Of a stretch of 64,000 bases of DNA, positions 1-11,466 are shown one piece after another (the stretch's first letter is position 1; every line of letters begins with the position of its first letter). A program made the translations under genes and the position numbers. Source of the DNA: Bugulina stolonifera (Eukaryota; Bryozoa; Gymnolaemata; Cheilostomatida; Bugulidae); NCBI GenBank assembly GCA_935421135.1, contig OW285188.1:16655233-16719232 (forward strand), given 5' to 3'. The notes under the pieces are model-generated. The model saw only the letters and a program-made list of their open reading frames with translations, had not been told where the DNA came from and did no database searches.

Positions 1-99
1 TAGACATAAGCATATAACATGATTATTGGTGAAACTGCTATGATGTAAAAGAGTTTTGGAATTATAGGGAATATGTTCAGAATATAGAGATCTTTAGAT

Positions 100-160
100 C
101 ACTGCTTTCTTACCTGGGATTAATAGCGGGAAGTAAAATCGGTAAGTTATGTACAGAATA
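100..160 (+). repeat. Fragment of SINE family B 3' end
   Basis: The stretch TTCTTACCTGGGATTAATAG and the following GGGAAGTAAAATCGGTAAGTT match the 3' end of the intact element at 5225-5284 with scattered substitutions. No tRNA-like head is visible, so this looks like a 5'-truncated or decayed copy. Confidence 0.45.
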
Positions 161-462
161 TAGAGTTGAATGTAATAAAAGAGAGAAGACTTCTAGAACT
201 GACCTTGGCAAGTATCATTGACCAGATGGTGACCATCTCCGCAGTCAACTAGAGGAGAAGATTAAAATAGTAGGTTTAGCATCATTATAGCTGTAGTTCA
301 TCAGCATTGCATGTACATGTCGTGTATTTATATGCTACAGTACAGGGATATATATTGTACATAGACACAACTCTATACCGGCCTTCCATTTAGAGATGGC
401 ATGCATTTCAAAGTAGAGAAAAACCCAGTAGAACACCACATAGTTGAGGACTATTTACTTAC

Positions 463-3400
463 TACACTTCCCAGTAGACATGAGTTCCAAACCGCTGGGG
501 CAAGAACAGAGCACACCAAAGTGTGTGATTGAACACCCATCTGAGCACCCACCATTGTCTGGAGTAGAACACAGACCTGAAAGATGTACCTAAATGTAGA
601 TAGAGGTATTCCAAACATAAGACAAATGTACTATGAAACTACAAGTCTAACTGGGAACAACATTGTATCTTGCAACATGGATGCTAAAGCACAAGCTTTC
701 TATTATATGTGGAGTTGTTCTCCCACCCATAATTGCAATGGTAAGAGAAGACAACTCTTATAATACACAGTATACCAATCTTCCCAATAGTTATTCCGTG
801 AATAGACTTACTTCTACATTTTCCAGTGTCCATGTTTAGTTCGTAGCCAGGGTGAGTACAGGGTGGAGCACAATCCGTCCCGCTGTTGAGCATCACCTGA
901 TCAGGACAGGAACAGGTAACCACGCCCTCAGAGGTTAGATTACATGTGGCACCACCACACTCGCCATTGTCCACCTCACATTTACCTTCATAGTATACCA
1001 AACACTGACTCATTCACTTAACAACAAGAATACACATGAGTAGATAATCCTACAACACAGACCACTAACTACGATGTCTAAGGTTCCAAACATAAGTGAT
1101 TTTGTGTGAGAGAGAAAGGGAGCTGCATTATAGAACACATCGTCTGAAAACATCAAATCACAAAGCAGGTTTTGACAACTCACTGTTTCTATTTGTCAGG
1201 ATGTCTTTGGTCATAATAAAGAGATCGAGAGTGGATAGTTCCATATTTTACCAAGATTTTTAACAAGTTTAAAAAACCTACACACGCTTTGAGACGACAC
1301 ACTGCGACTACAATATCAGTTGAGTCGTTTACGTAACTCACTGATACACGTCTTTTGGTCATCCTGCAACACATATCCCTGACGGCATAGACATCTAGAG
1401 CTCCTGTGTGCTATATGTCTGCATATGTGATTACATCCACCATTGTCTGTATTCTCACAGGGGTTGATAACTACAATAGAGATAAGGTTTAAGTGCATAT
1501 ACATGTACATGGACATACATCCAATATTCAACGCATAGACACAGAAACTTAGAAAGTAGCAATTAAATAAACAAAGTCATTATTCATCTTTACTACCAAC
1601 AAGCAACTGAACACTATGTTATGTCCCAATCGGTTCTAAAATTATTTTACAGAAAATACACCCAAAGCCTGCATCGTGAGGTCTATCAATCAAAGTTGGA
1701 ACAATGGAGGATAAAAATGAGAAAGGTGCTTAATGAAGCTGCCCGGCAAGGCAGGTGGCATAGTGTGATAAGTTTATATATGAGAACTTTTGATATCTGA
1801 CTATTTAGTTGTGACTTCATCTAATCAACAAACAAAAATTTTATAGATATAATAAAATAGAGTGGCAGGATGGTGTAGTGGTTAACTTGTTGATTTTTAG
1901 ACCTCACAGGTTCAAGTTCCACACACTCTTGTTTTCTAAACTGACCTGTGCAGGTATGCCTATCCGTGTTGAGTTCACCTCTAATACAGCTGCACTCGTA
2001 GCTTCCAGCTGTGTTAGTACAGTTTTCTGCACACCCACCCTTGTCTACTGCACATTCATCAACATCTGTCAACAGAACAAACCTGATAACAGTGTAGTAA
2101 CAAGATGTGATGGTTGCATACTACACACTCTACAACAGGTACTAGAAGTTATCTGCCCTCTGCTATTAACTGGTGTCTTCTTGGTAACAGTCTTACAATT
2201 CAAGTTTGTTTTGCTATACAGCTAAAGAACCTAATTTACTAACTAGATAATTACAGGGATATAACATAATAATGGTAAGCCACTTTAATTCATAATGGCA
2301 CACGTCATCAGTCTGAACGATGGTGAATGTTTTTTTCACTAAAAATAATATCATGGAAGTCTTCTATGTGTTGGGTATTGGTTCTTGTCCCAACTTTCAA
2401 TCCAACAAGAAAGATTTACATGTAGATGATGTGTGGTAAAAGTTCAACTGATATCATAACCTATATATTGTAACTATTATAATAAATCACCAGTTTTCAA
2501 CTACTAATGGTTCTAGGCAGGCAGTGCAGTACAGCTTTATATACACTGTACCTGTACATATATTGGATATACATACCAGAGCACTGTAGTTTATCAGCCT
2601 TCAGTTTGTATCCAGGGTTACAAACACATTTTGCTCTTCCGCTCTGTATATCTATCTCACACTTGTGTTCACATTGTAGCTTATCACACTTATCTAGGAG
2701 ACAGACAATATACATGTACTATTATGGTACTACGTGGGGATACTGGTCTAGATGGGTGTACGGCATCTACATGTACATACTAAAAGCACTATTAGTATAT
2801 ATCATTACTGATATATGCAATATATTAGTTATTTTCCAGACTGCAAACAAATAAATTGCTTGCCATAGTCACACAATATAATTATGTAAAGGCAACACAA
2901 CACACCTGCACTGAAAGTGATTGCAGTTTACATGCTGCATTACCACCTACATGTATACTGTGCTATTCACTTTGGGTGGGGGAGACAACTGCTACTCGCA
3001 TACTTACTAACACACTTGCGTAGAGTAGGGTCATACTCTTGTCTAAGGAGATCTGCACACTCTATTCTGTTCATCTCACACCTTTTGCCAGTGTCGTCTA
3101 GTTCATATCCCGCAGGGCAGGTACATGTCACCAATAGTGTTTCATGGTTACTCGCACATGTATGACTACACCCACCATTGGAGAATTTACAGGGATCTAC
3201 ATTTATAAGCACGCATACACAATAATGGCATCTAAATTGACGAAAGGAGTTGTCCTCTCTCAGTTCATTTTGCATTGCTAATTAGGAAAGGACAACTTCC
3301 TATTATGTTAGTAAGTACATGGTGCGCATGGTCGAAACCAGTGACATTCCAGAAGATGAAGCAGAGGGTTCAATCCAAGAAGCAGAGTATGAAGACACCT

Positions 3401-6400
3401 CTATGCTCTATCAACTGGCCTGTATTATTATATAAGTAAATCAGATGAGAGTAGAATAGTGACGGGTGTTCTATGTACGTAGCAATTCTAAAATAGTGGT
3501 GATGAGCTTGACCTCCACAATCATTTGCCACGATTTGGAATCCAGGTTCATATTTGCAAATGCTTCTTTTCATTTCACAAACTATTTGCATGCATGGATT
3601 TATAACTTAGAAATTATCTCCTCTCTTTTAAATTCACTCAACTTTAAAACTAGTCATGTACTTCTAATGTTATGTATTCTAATGCGGTTATATGAATGTA
3701 AGTAACAGGTATAAGTATAGCTATAATGTACATAACATATAATCACATTGTTATGTACTGTAGGCTACTGTACCACAAGTATTTAGTATGGCCAGACATA
3801 TTGCTAACACACAATGAGCACGTACTAGTACATTTATTACTCACTATAAATACAAATGTACAGTATGTGCGGAGAGATCAATCAGTACAAACATTAGTAA
3901 AATCTGTCGATATCCAACACATGTACACCAATAGTTAACATAGCAGACAGACACATTACCACAATATCCACTCTGGAAACACTTTGATGTTCCCCTAACA
4001 TGTTGGTATAATGTTGGTACATAATACAATAATAAATGGTATATATTACACTGTACATATATTTGATTCTTAATGTATGTTCTCACCATATGCTACCTAA
4101 ATATTTTACTACCACCTAAAATGGATATGAACCTATAGTAGTAAGACTAATGATTACCAATGTGAGTCACATGACCGAATGAACTACACACTAGAAAATG
4201 AACAAACGTACACCCAATGTTATTGGTAATAATCACCAATTAATTCAAATTTCTTGACCTTTTAAAACTCCTGCTAATTGATTGCTATAAGAAATAAATG
4301 TACATTTTGTATATTACTGCAATTCATGCATGTAGAAATAAACCAACTTCATGTCCCCTCCCAGTTAGTACTTTGGGGAGATAACTCTTAATTCCATACT
4401 TGTCAAAGCTCTTACAGTTTCTGCACTGATATAGTTTCAGTACCAAAGTTCTTACAGTTTTCTCAGTGTACCACAACATACACACCCTCACAGAAACACT
4501 CACATATACATACACAAGAGTAAGTGATGGGTATACCTATGCAGTTCTTTCCATTGGGAGAAAGTTTTCCATTAGCTGGACAGCCACACATTGGGTTCCC
4601 ATCACTATCCTTAGTACAGTTGTGGCTGCAGCCGTATACCTTACAGCTGTCTGAAAGTCAGATAATAGTAAATACCAGAAAACACCTAATAAACTACACA
4701 GAATGATAACATATACACACGGCAGTACGCGAGTTGTAGAAACATAGGCTGTAAATGCTGTGTGACTAACTAGTTTGGAAGACAGTGAACCTATATATAA
4801 ATATACTAGTGTACATTTAGTAACAAACACTATATCTCACGCATTGTACATGTACAGTCATACCATATAACTTTCATTAAAATAAACTGCAATTTAGATA
4901 ACTACAATTCCAAATGTGATAAATAATCTAAATGTTATGTTTTTACCTATGCTGTGGATATATGCTTGGGCACTTTTTACCTGTCATTACCAAAGAGTAT
5001 TTTTACCAAACTCACTTGCGAACTACATGTAGTTAAATAATGTCTTTTAACAGCACTCTAATGGGAGCAGCCGCGGCCTAGTGGTTAGGGCTCTGGACGT
5101 TCATGTGGGAGATCCAGGTTCAATTCCAGAAAAGGTCAATGGTGGTGTTAGGAGAAGCACCTTTCCTTAAAATGTTCCTGTTCCATATAACCCCTTCTCT
5201 ACCCCAAATTAGAAAAAAATGCTAATCTCTTCAGATTCTAGCATTCTTACAGGGAATTACTAATGGGAAGTAAAACTGGTGAGTTGTCTTTTAACAGCAC
5301 TCTAATGGGACACGTGGCTGTAAAGTACATGTTTGTTCGAAGTGGAGATGTTAAACTTACCAACACACGCGTCTTTATGAAGGGTATAACCAGCTCTACA
5401 AGTAACCTCACAAATGCACTGGTGTGACCCGTATAGATTAATACAGGTTTGTCCACAACCTCCGTTATCTATATCACACTCGTTGATGTCTAAAATAAAA
5501 TAAGAGTAGTGTGATGGGTTTATATATGGGAGCTCTTGGTATCTCAATACTTAGTTGTGACTTAGTAAAATCAACAAACAACAATTTTATAGATATAATA
5601 AAATGGAGTGGAAGGATGGTGTAGTGGTTAACTTGTTGACTTGTACACCTTAGTGTGACTGGCTCAAGTCCCACACACTCCTGTCATGACTCGTGCACTC
5701 AGACTTTAGCTCATAAAACATTCCGCTTCTGAGGCCCGTTAAATAGGATGGCAATAATAATAAATACAATCCAGATAATACAATATTTTATACATTATGT
5801 ATGATTATTTATAAAATACAATACATGCATATGCATGGAGGTATATGTAGGTGTCGTCAAGCAATGGCTGGGTATGATATATAACAGGATAAGCATAGAT
5901 GTGAGTACCTATACAATGGATTTCATCCTTAGCTAGCTTATACCCATCTCTACAAGCACACAAGCCAGTAGAAATACCACAGTGATGTTCACAATCCTCA
6001 TTGCAGGAACCTATTGAAGAAATGACAATTTTTTCTATTAACAAATTTGTATATTATTTGTAACTGTCATACATTGTATGTATATAGAGGTAGAAATCAT
6101 TGTTACACACAAGTGGCAAGTGTACGCAAGATCTTCACATTCTATACATAGAGCATACATATTAATGCGAAACTAAGCGAACATGCTATAAACAGTAATA
6201 CTAGACGCATTTTTTGGATTTTTATCCATTATATTATTTGAATACTAGTCCTAGTGCACTTGCATTCAGTTTTTTGCTGATTTTAAAAAAACTGAATGAT
6301 ACCGAAGTAGTCTTCCACCCCTCGGTTCAATCCAGATTTTTAAATTCAGAAAACAAACGGATCGACAGAAAATTAAATACACAATCGTGCGAGTTCTCAC

Positions 6401-8177
6401 ACTCTGGGTTTAACTGTAATGGCAGCCATTTGTAATTTCATTTAATAAATCACAATTGTTGAATACTGATTATTTATAATATTATGTAAGTATGACTACT
6501 AGAATTGAGTCAAACTACAATAGATCATCACTAGGTGAGAATGATGGCTGCAGCTAAGTCTCTATTCCAAGAATGACATCGAATTATAAACATTGAAAGA
6601 AGCATAACATGAATTCACGCGTTCGCTACGCCAGCCATTATCAGAAGTGGGTGCGCGAAGGGGCCAGGCGCAGTTTGAATTTAAAAACTGAATCGTACCG
6701 AATAGCTGCATTTGGTTTCAGTTTACAATTTAAATGTTTGCGGTTTTTGAACCGAAAGGTAAAAAAATGAATGATACCGAAACAGTGTGCAGCACTAGTC
6801 CTAGTATTATCATCAGAGGAAATAAAAATTTTAATTGAAACTTCACAGTAGTACTACTTCATATCATAAAACTGTTTACCCACATCAACATCTTCAAATA
6901 AGCGTATATAATGTTAGAATAATACTACAGACTTACCAGGAGTGTAAGGCATTCCCCAACTCTGGGCACCTAAAGTGTAAATTTATATATTATTATTTGT
7001 TCATATTACTATAACATACATTAAACCATTTTAAATTTAGATGCACTACATGTACATGATATGCACACTGTGTACTGAGTGTGTATATATACATGTACAT
7101 GTGTATGTAGGAGGTATATGTACCACATAAACCAACAAGGAACACAGATGACAAATGCAATGACAGAGTAAAGGATTCTAACAAGTTTTGATATAACGCT
7201 TGACTAACTATTACCTCCAGCTACCATCCGGATTGCAATAAGCAGTAAAAAGCTGCCATATACCTGCAAGAAAAAAAATAAGAGAATAGCTACATGTATA
7301 TACACATGCACTTAATTATTCTAGAAAACCACATAAATACAAAATAAGGAAAGGAAAGAACATAATTGATACAAAACAAAGGTACAGAAGTGGAGAAATT
7401 GTGGCTGCGCAATTGTGGATAATGCTACAAAAACAATATAGAGAGAATTTTTCTCGTATTAGTTTTGGTTATGGACTAGGGCTATCTCAAATTTTTCCAT
7501 CTCTACACCAAAAGTCCTGATCCTGTGAAAATCATGATACCACAGTAATAATAGATTAGCAAACCAGAAATCACAAACCTGGCTAAGCATGGTGATGTAT
7601 GCTTGTTTTCTTGAGAAACTACAGTCACCAAGTGCTCAAGTGGTAGCTGGCAGTCAACACAGTCATAGAGTGGCAGCTTTCAGTAATAGCCTGTTACAAT
7701 ACAACATATGATTGTCTATGAAGTAAGGCTCCAATGTTGCCTTTTGGTACCAAGTGTTCCATATGGGCAACTATAATAGAAAAGATATACAACTTGTGCC
7801 CATTGACATGTTCACCAAGGTAATGTGCATCGTACATGTACAGTATATAACAGCAACAACTTGCGAGAAAGTAGTTGATAGATATTTTGTAAGACATTTA
7901 CCTTATTGTAGCTAGTGCCAAACCATTCAATGCGCCATAAGCATGAGTATATAGGCCTCCATGTATATATCTATGCATATAACAGCTGAGTCTGCACTAG
8001 ATTCAGCTGTAAGAGATGGAATGACTTCTTATCAGTTGAAACAGCTAATAGAAGTAGATAGATTCTGGTAAATAGATACATTCCAATGCTAGTGGTTTCT
8101 AATGGTCACACAGTAGAATACATACACAGTACATACGGAATACTAATGTAATCATATACTACCTTAGTCAGTGCCAT
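463..8177 (-). CDS. Secreted multi-EGF-domain protein (partial, 3' end outside window)
   Basis: Exons in transcript order are 8177-8163, 7263-7215, 6969-6937, 6010-5909, 5489-5361, 4650-4537, 3196-3008, 2693-2577, 2065-1946, 1470-1342, 985-812 and 576-463. All junctions are GT/AG and phases agree throughout. The first two exons give a signal peptide, MALTK then VYGSFLLLIAIRMVAGG, followed by a short linker exon. Each of the next nine exons encodes one six-cysteine EGF-like unit. Two units begin with calcium-binding signatures, DINECDIDNGGC (5489) and DVDECAVDKGGC (2065); others carry NGGC without the full calcium motif. Every EGF exon is symmetric phase 1-1. The family (fibulin/fibrillin/matrilin-like) is extracellular matrix or receptor, but no domain here fixes an orthologue, and the C-terminal part lies left of position 463. 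An in-frame ATG at 8360 would add about 60 residues; the 8177 start is preferred because it places the hydrophobic segment at the N terminus. Confidence 0.85.
1769..1930 (+). repeat. tRNA-derived SINE-like repeat, family A, copy 1
   Basis: Contains a pol III-like box A (TGGTGTAGTGGTTAAC, 1871-1886) and box B (GGTTCAAGTTCC, 1909-1920). The preceding ~100 bp, ending in TTTTATAGATATAATAAAAT, is shared with the copy at 5509. The repeat stops about 15 bp from the 5' splice site of the minus-strand EGF exon 2065-1946. Confidence 0.65.
5067..5284 (+). mobile_element. tRNA-derived SINE, family B, with 26-bp target site duplication
   Basis: The head GCAGCCGCGGCCTAGTGGTT is tRNA-like: box A around 5071-5088 and box B CCAGGTTCAATTCC near 5114-5127. 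The insert is flanked by an exact 26-bp direct repeat (5041-5066 and 5285-5310), the signature of LINE-mediated retroposition. Its 3' end (AATGGGAAGTAAAACTGGTGAG) recurs in diverged form at about 100-155. A minus-strand relic of the head lies at 13735-13830. The insertion is in an EGF-gene intron, about 50 bp from exon 5361-5489. Confidence 0.8.
5509..5766 (+). repeat. tRNA-derived SINE-like repeat, family A, copy 2
   Basis: Same upstream module and tRNA-like head as the copy at 1769. Box A TGGTGTAGTGGTTAAC is at 5617-5632 and box B GGCTCAAGTCCCAC at 5660-5673. It continues into a 3' part that ends in AATAATAATAAATA, typical of a SINE tail. It lies in the intron upstream (in transcript direction) of the EGF exon 5489-5361. 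Confidence 0.65.
6241..6808. mobile_element. Possible palindromic non-autonomous element
   Basis: The ends are imperfect inverted repeats: AATACTAGTCCTAGTGC at the left, and a right end whose reverse complement reads AATACTAGGACTAGTGC. Inside, CTGAATGATACCGAA-like words occur three times (about 6290, 6698 and 6768). A short CpG-rich segment (6610-6675) contrasts with the AT-rich intron around it. No clear target site duplication and no ORF. It lies inside an intron of the EGF gene. Confidence 0.4.
7381..7510. mobile_element. GGTGCAG-type MITE, diverged copy
   Basis: Starts GGTACAGAAGTGGAGAAATT. It ends in a segment whose reverse complement starts GGTGTAGAGATGGAAAAATT and continues TGAGATAG, a word also present in the better copy at 62601. 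Inverted-repeat structure without coding capacity; flanking TA is not preserved. Confidence 0.5.
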
Positions 8178-11100
8178 TTCCACACAACCTTCTGTGACAG
8201 AAGTGCTTGTACTTCTAATCACATTGAGGTAGACACACTGCGCGTTACCCTTTTTTAATGTGGAGGGTTCACCAGTAGTCCTATAACCACTTATATTTAC
8301 AACTAGTACACTGTAATAAAACTTGCATACAGTATTACACAGGTCTAACAATGCAAACATGTGTTATAGATGAGCATAGGCCTATATTGTTCAAAGCAAA
8401 TCTGTTAATACATACCACTCTGGGGCTAGAGTTATTCAAACGTACTTTTGGAAATAGCTACGTGAACCCGGACCAGAAAACAACTGCTGGGGCAGGTAGA
8501 GAGTATCTTCATGTCAAGGTACGAAGAAGTTACCAGTCAAACTGCAGTACTATGTCTCACAACCTGAGGGAAGTGGAAGTTACTAAGGAGGAGGAACCTG
8601 AGGTGTTGACTGTCCCGGCTGTCGAGTCAGGTGCTGGACTAAGAGTAAAATAGGAAGCATTGAACCAAACCAGGTTTTAGTTGTCTGAGGAACTGTTGTG
8701 GTTCAAGGAGATCCAACCAAGCACAGACACTGGAAATAGCCATGGAGTAACACCTACGCCGTTGGTACTGTGATGAAGAGCACATACAGCACAGGTGCCC
8801 TTAACGGATGCAGACTGGCACCACAAGACAGTAAGGAAGTGGTGGGCCCGGACTCCGGAGTAGTAAAGTAACTCAACTCCTTACTACCTGGGGGCTTCAC
8901 ACCACAGCCATCATCGATCATCATGATCATGCAGAAGTCAACCTTTGGAATGAGTAGGACACTAAACCGTCATAGTTCCGGTGCCTTTTATTTACGGGTT
9001 TACTTTTACCGCAAAGTTACAAGTTGCCAAAAATAAAAATTGAACACTCATTACTTCATTAGTGATTACTGTCGCGTAAAAGATGAAAAGCTTGGATTCA
9101 GCATAGCCGTTGTATTGCAGCTCAGCACGCGGCATTTTGGGCACAAGGATTTTAGTTGCCGATGAACCTATCAGCAGTTAATCGATTAGCTGCGGGGAGA
9201 TCTTGAGACACACGTCGCATTCATAGATGTTTTGCGCTAAGCTATAGTCTTTTACACGTTGGGCGCAGGTACTGAAAACCCTATATTTGTGTAGCCCAAC
9301 TACACTGCGTAATGCACTACAATTTGTGCATTATCCTCCTGGTTTGTAAAGAAAGCACCGCTCTGTTGCCACTTTTTAAAATAAAAAGTATAAACATCTA
9401 TTTCATCTTCAATTGCAAATATGAATTCAGCGAGTTCTATTCTCCGTACAATTCGCTTTTCCAAGAAAATAAATATGTAAGTTCAGAGTTACAGCACTAG
9501 TTGTAGTGATAGAATAGATTATTTTTATCATTTTCATTTTGATTTTTATTTTATGTTTGTTACAAGTTTGAAGTTATAGAACATATTTAGATTACAAAAT
9601 ATTTAATTTTAATTAATTAGTAGTAGTTTACTAGACCTAGTTGATACATTTCGCTAAATTAGTAGTTGCTATTGATTTTTATTTTGTCGTTATTGATGTG
9701 ATTCCAATTGTTGTCTTAATAATAATTAATGAAATTAAACACGTTCATGTGTTGGCAGAATTCATTTAGCCTACTACACTACACTAAACACTTGCTTATT
9801 CTATGCCAGTACCTACTTTTCAGTGGGGAACCCATACATCTGCCAAGTCATGAGTGAAGAATCGTTTCCTCAAGTGTTGTCTATATCTATGATCTCATAC
9901 TAATACCGTCATCTAGGTTACCCAAGAACTAGTAGTCGTCGTCTACCTGGTTGGCATTGCACTTAGGCTGTTACTACTCTTGTGGTTGGCTTACTAATCT
10001 CTGCCGACCCCATGTACATGTAGAATGTACATCCGCCGTCTGAGAGTCCTTCCTTGAATGCCAAACCAACAATGTTGAGACGATTCAATGCATTGCTATG
10101 CATTACATCTGTACCGAAAACCCAGAGTTAGTAGCCTATATCAGCTGCCATCACTGAAATTCATATTGGCACGTTCAGCGACCGACACAGCCTCCTCTTA
10201 TGCATTCTGGCAAATGGACAGCATTACGAAACTCATCCGAACTTTTATGCTGGGCAATCATTCTGCTGATGCAATTGTTACCAGAGCTGCAGCAAGAAGT
10301 GAGCCTTTATCTATCCAGGGAAAAACATCTGCCTATCACAGTAGCTTTCTGCCCAAGATTGTGCTTGGATTTAACTCTCAATAGTTACAATCAATTTGGC
10401 AACAGATGGGAACTATTATGGCATGAACTTAATATAACCATAGTAATCCTGACCAAAGCTAAAAACGGTTTGAAATAAAGCTCCAGTGCGTTCTAAAGAT
10501 GCAAAACGTAGTTTATTCACCATAGATTGGCACATGCTGCGAAACATCACCACAATATGGACTTTAGTCAATTTCATTACATGAACTTGAGAAAACAAGA
10601 GTTAATTTTAGAATTATTTTGGGTGTAAACCAAATGTGGGATCTACTTAAAAGCTGTCTAATGCATGCAATCAGTAACAATTGCCATAACAAGCATGTCC
10701 GGGAATCAATCTGGTTACGTAAGGAAGCCTATATAATGGCAGGAAAACAGAGACAGCTCTGTAACAAATACAGACACAGTAGAAACCTGATTGGTGAGTA
10801 TGCTGCCTTAAAAGACAAGTTCAAGAGGCCAAGGAAACTTACCATAAAATTAGGAGATTGCATGAAACATTGCATATGCAACCCTTTCCCAGACTGGGAG
10901 CAACAAACCGCTCTACAGACACCCAGCGGGTGTTTCAAATGTCCAAAGATAGGCCAACATGTGATAAATATAGATTATTTCGGGTCGCATTCATATAACC
11001 GTAATTGATGATAATGATGACATTATATACCTGGTACCTACTACATTGTACATACAGTATCTGCCAGTCAATTAGCATTGTTAGTCTGAAGACTTATTTT

Positions 11101-11466
11101 GTAAGTGCAGCAGTGTATGCTAAAGACCAAAGTAATTGGGTATTGTATGCAATAGTAAATACTGTATCCACAGAAGAGTAGAGCTCCAGATTATAGCTCC
11201 TGCGCTAGATGAACCAGTTTCAATTATATGCAGAGAGCTTGCTTAGTTTGTGCAACTCTATAGGCTACATGTGTGGTGGAACTTTGCCAACTTCTTTCCA
11301 AATTCACACAAACTACTTTTATCTGAATTCTATAACCTCGTCAAATGCCCTAATTAGCCAACTGTAATGTGAGCTATCTTGTGCTGCCGATACACCCTGT
11401 CAATTAAAAATTCATATTCATTTCATCTTTGGTTCGTAGGCTTCTAATATTTTATTTATAATTTAG
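8178..11466. other. Intergenic region between the EGF gene (-) and MRPL12 (+)
   Basis: Presumed divergent promoter region. 9060-9260 has noticeably more CpG than the surroundings and could hold a promoter. 8460-8900 is also GC-richer, with an open frame but no recognisable domain. A LINE relic lies at 10560-11006. The missing first exon of MRPL12 should lie somewhere in here; no candidate had both a suitable leader and the right splice phase. Confidence 0.5.
10560..11006 (+). pseudogene. Degraded non-LTR retrotransposon (LINE) fragment
   Basis: A short open frame from 10619 reads GVNQMWDLLKSCLMHAI near its start, then a basic tract around KEAYIMAGKQRQLCNKYRHS and a YAALKDKFKR-like segment. 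The order of 'V..MW..LK..L..AI', 'WL.KE', 'R.L..KYR.S' and 'Y..LK.K.KR' resembles the linker between endonuclease and reverse transcriptase of CR1-type LINE ORF2 proteins. No endonuclease or RT catalytic motif survives nearby and the reading frame ends at 11006, so this is at best a relic. Recognition is by pattern only. Confidence 0.35.

Noticed and set aside
3490..3590. Possible extra EGF exon on the minus strand (ICKYEPGFQIVAND)
   Set aside because: Only a half-EGF resemblance, with too few cysteines and no acceptor of matching phase; perhaps a decayed exon.
8351..8653. Plus-strand 100-residue ORF
   Set aside because: No recognisable domain; it overlaps the EGF gene promoter region and is likely chance or repeat-derived.
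10088..10478. Overlapping plus-strand ORFs as a possible MRPL12 leader exon
   Set aside because: The first looks slightly leader-like, but no donor gives the phase required by the exon at 11467.
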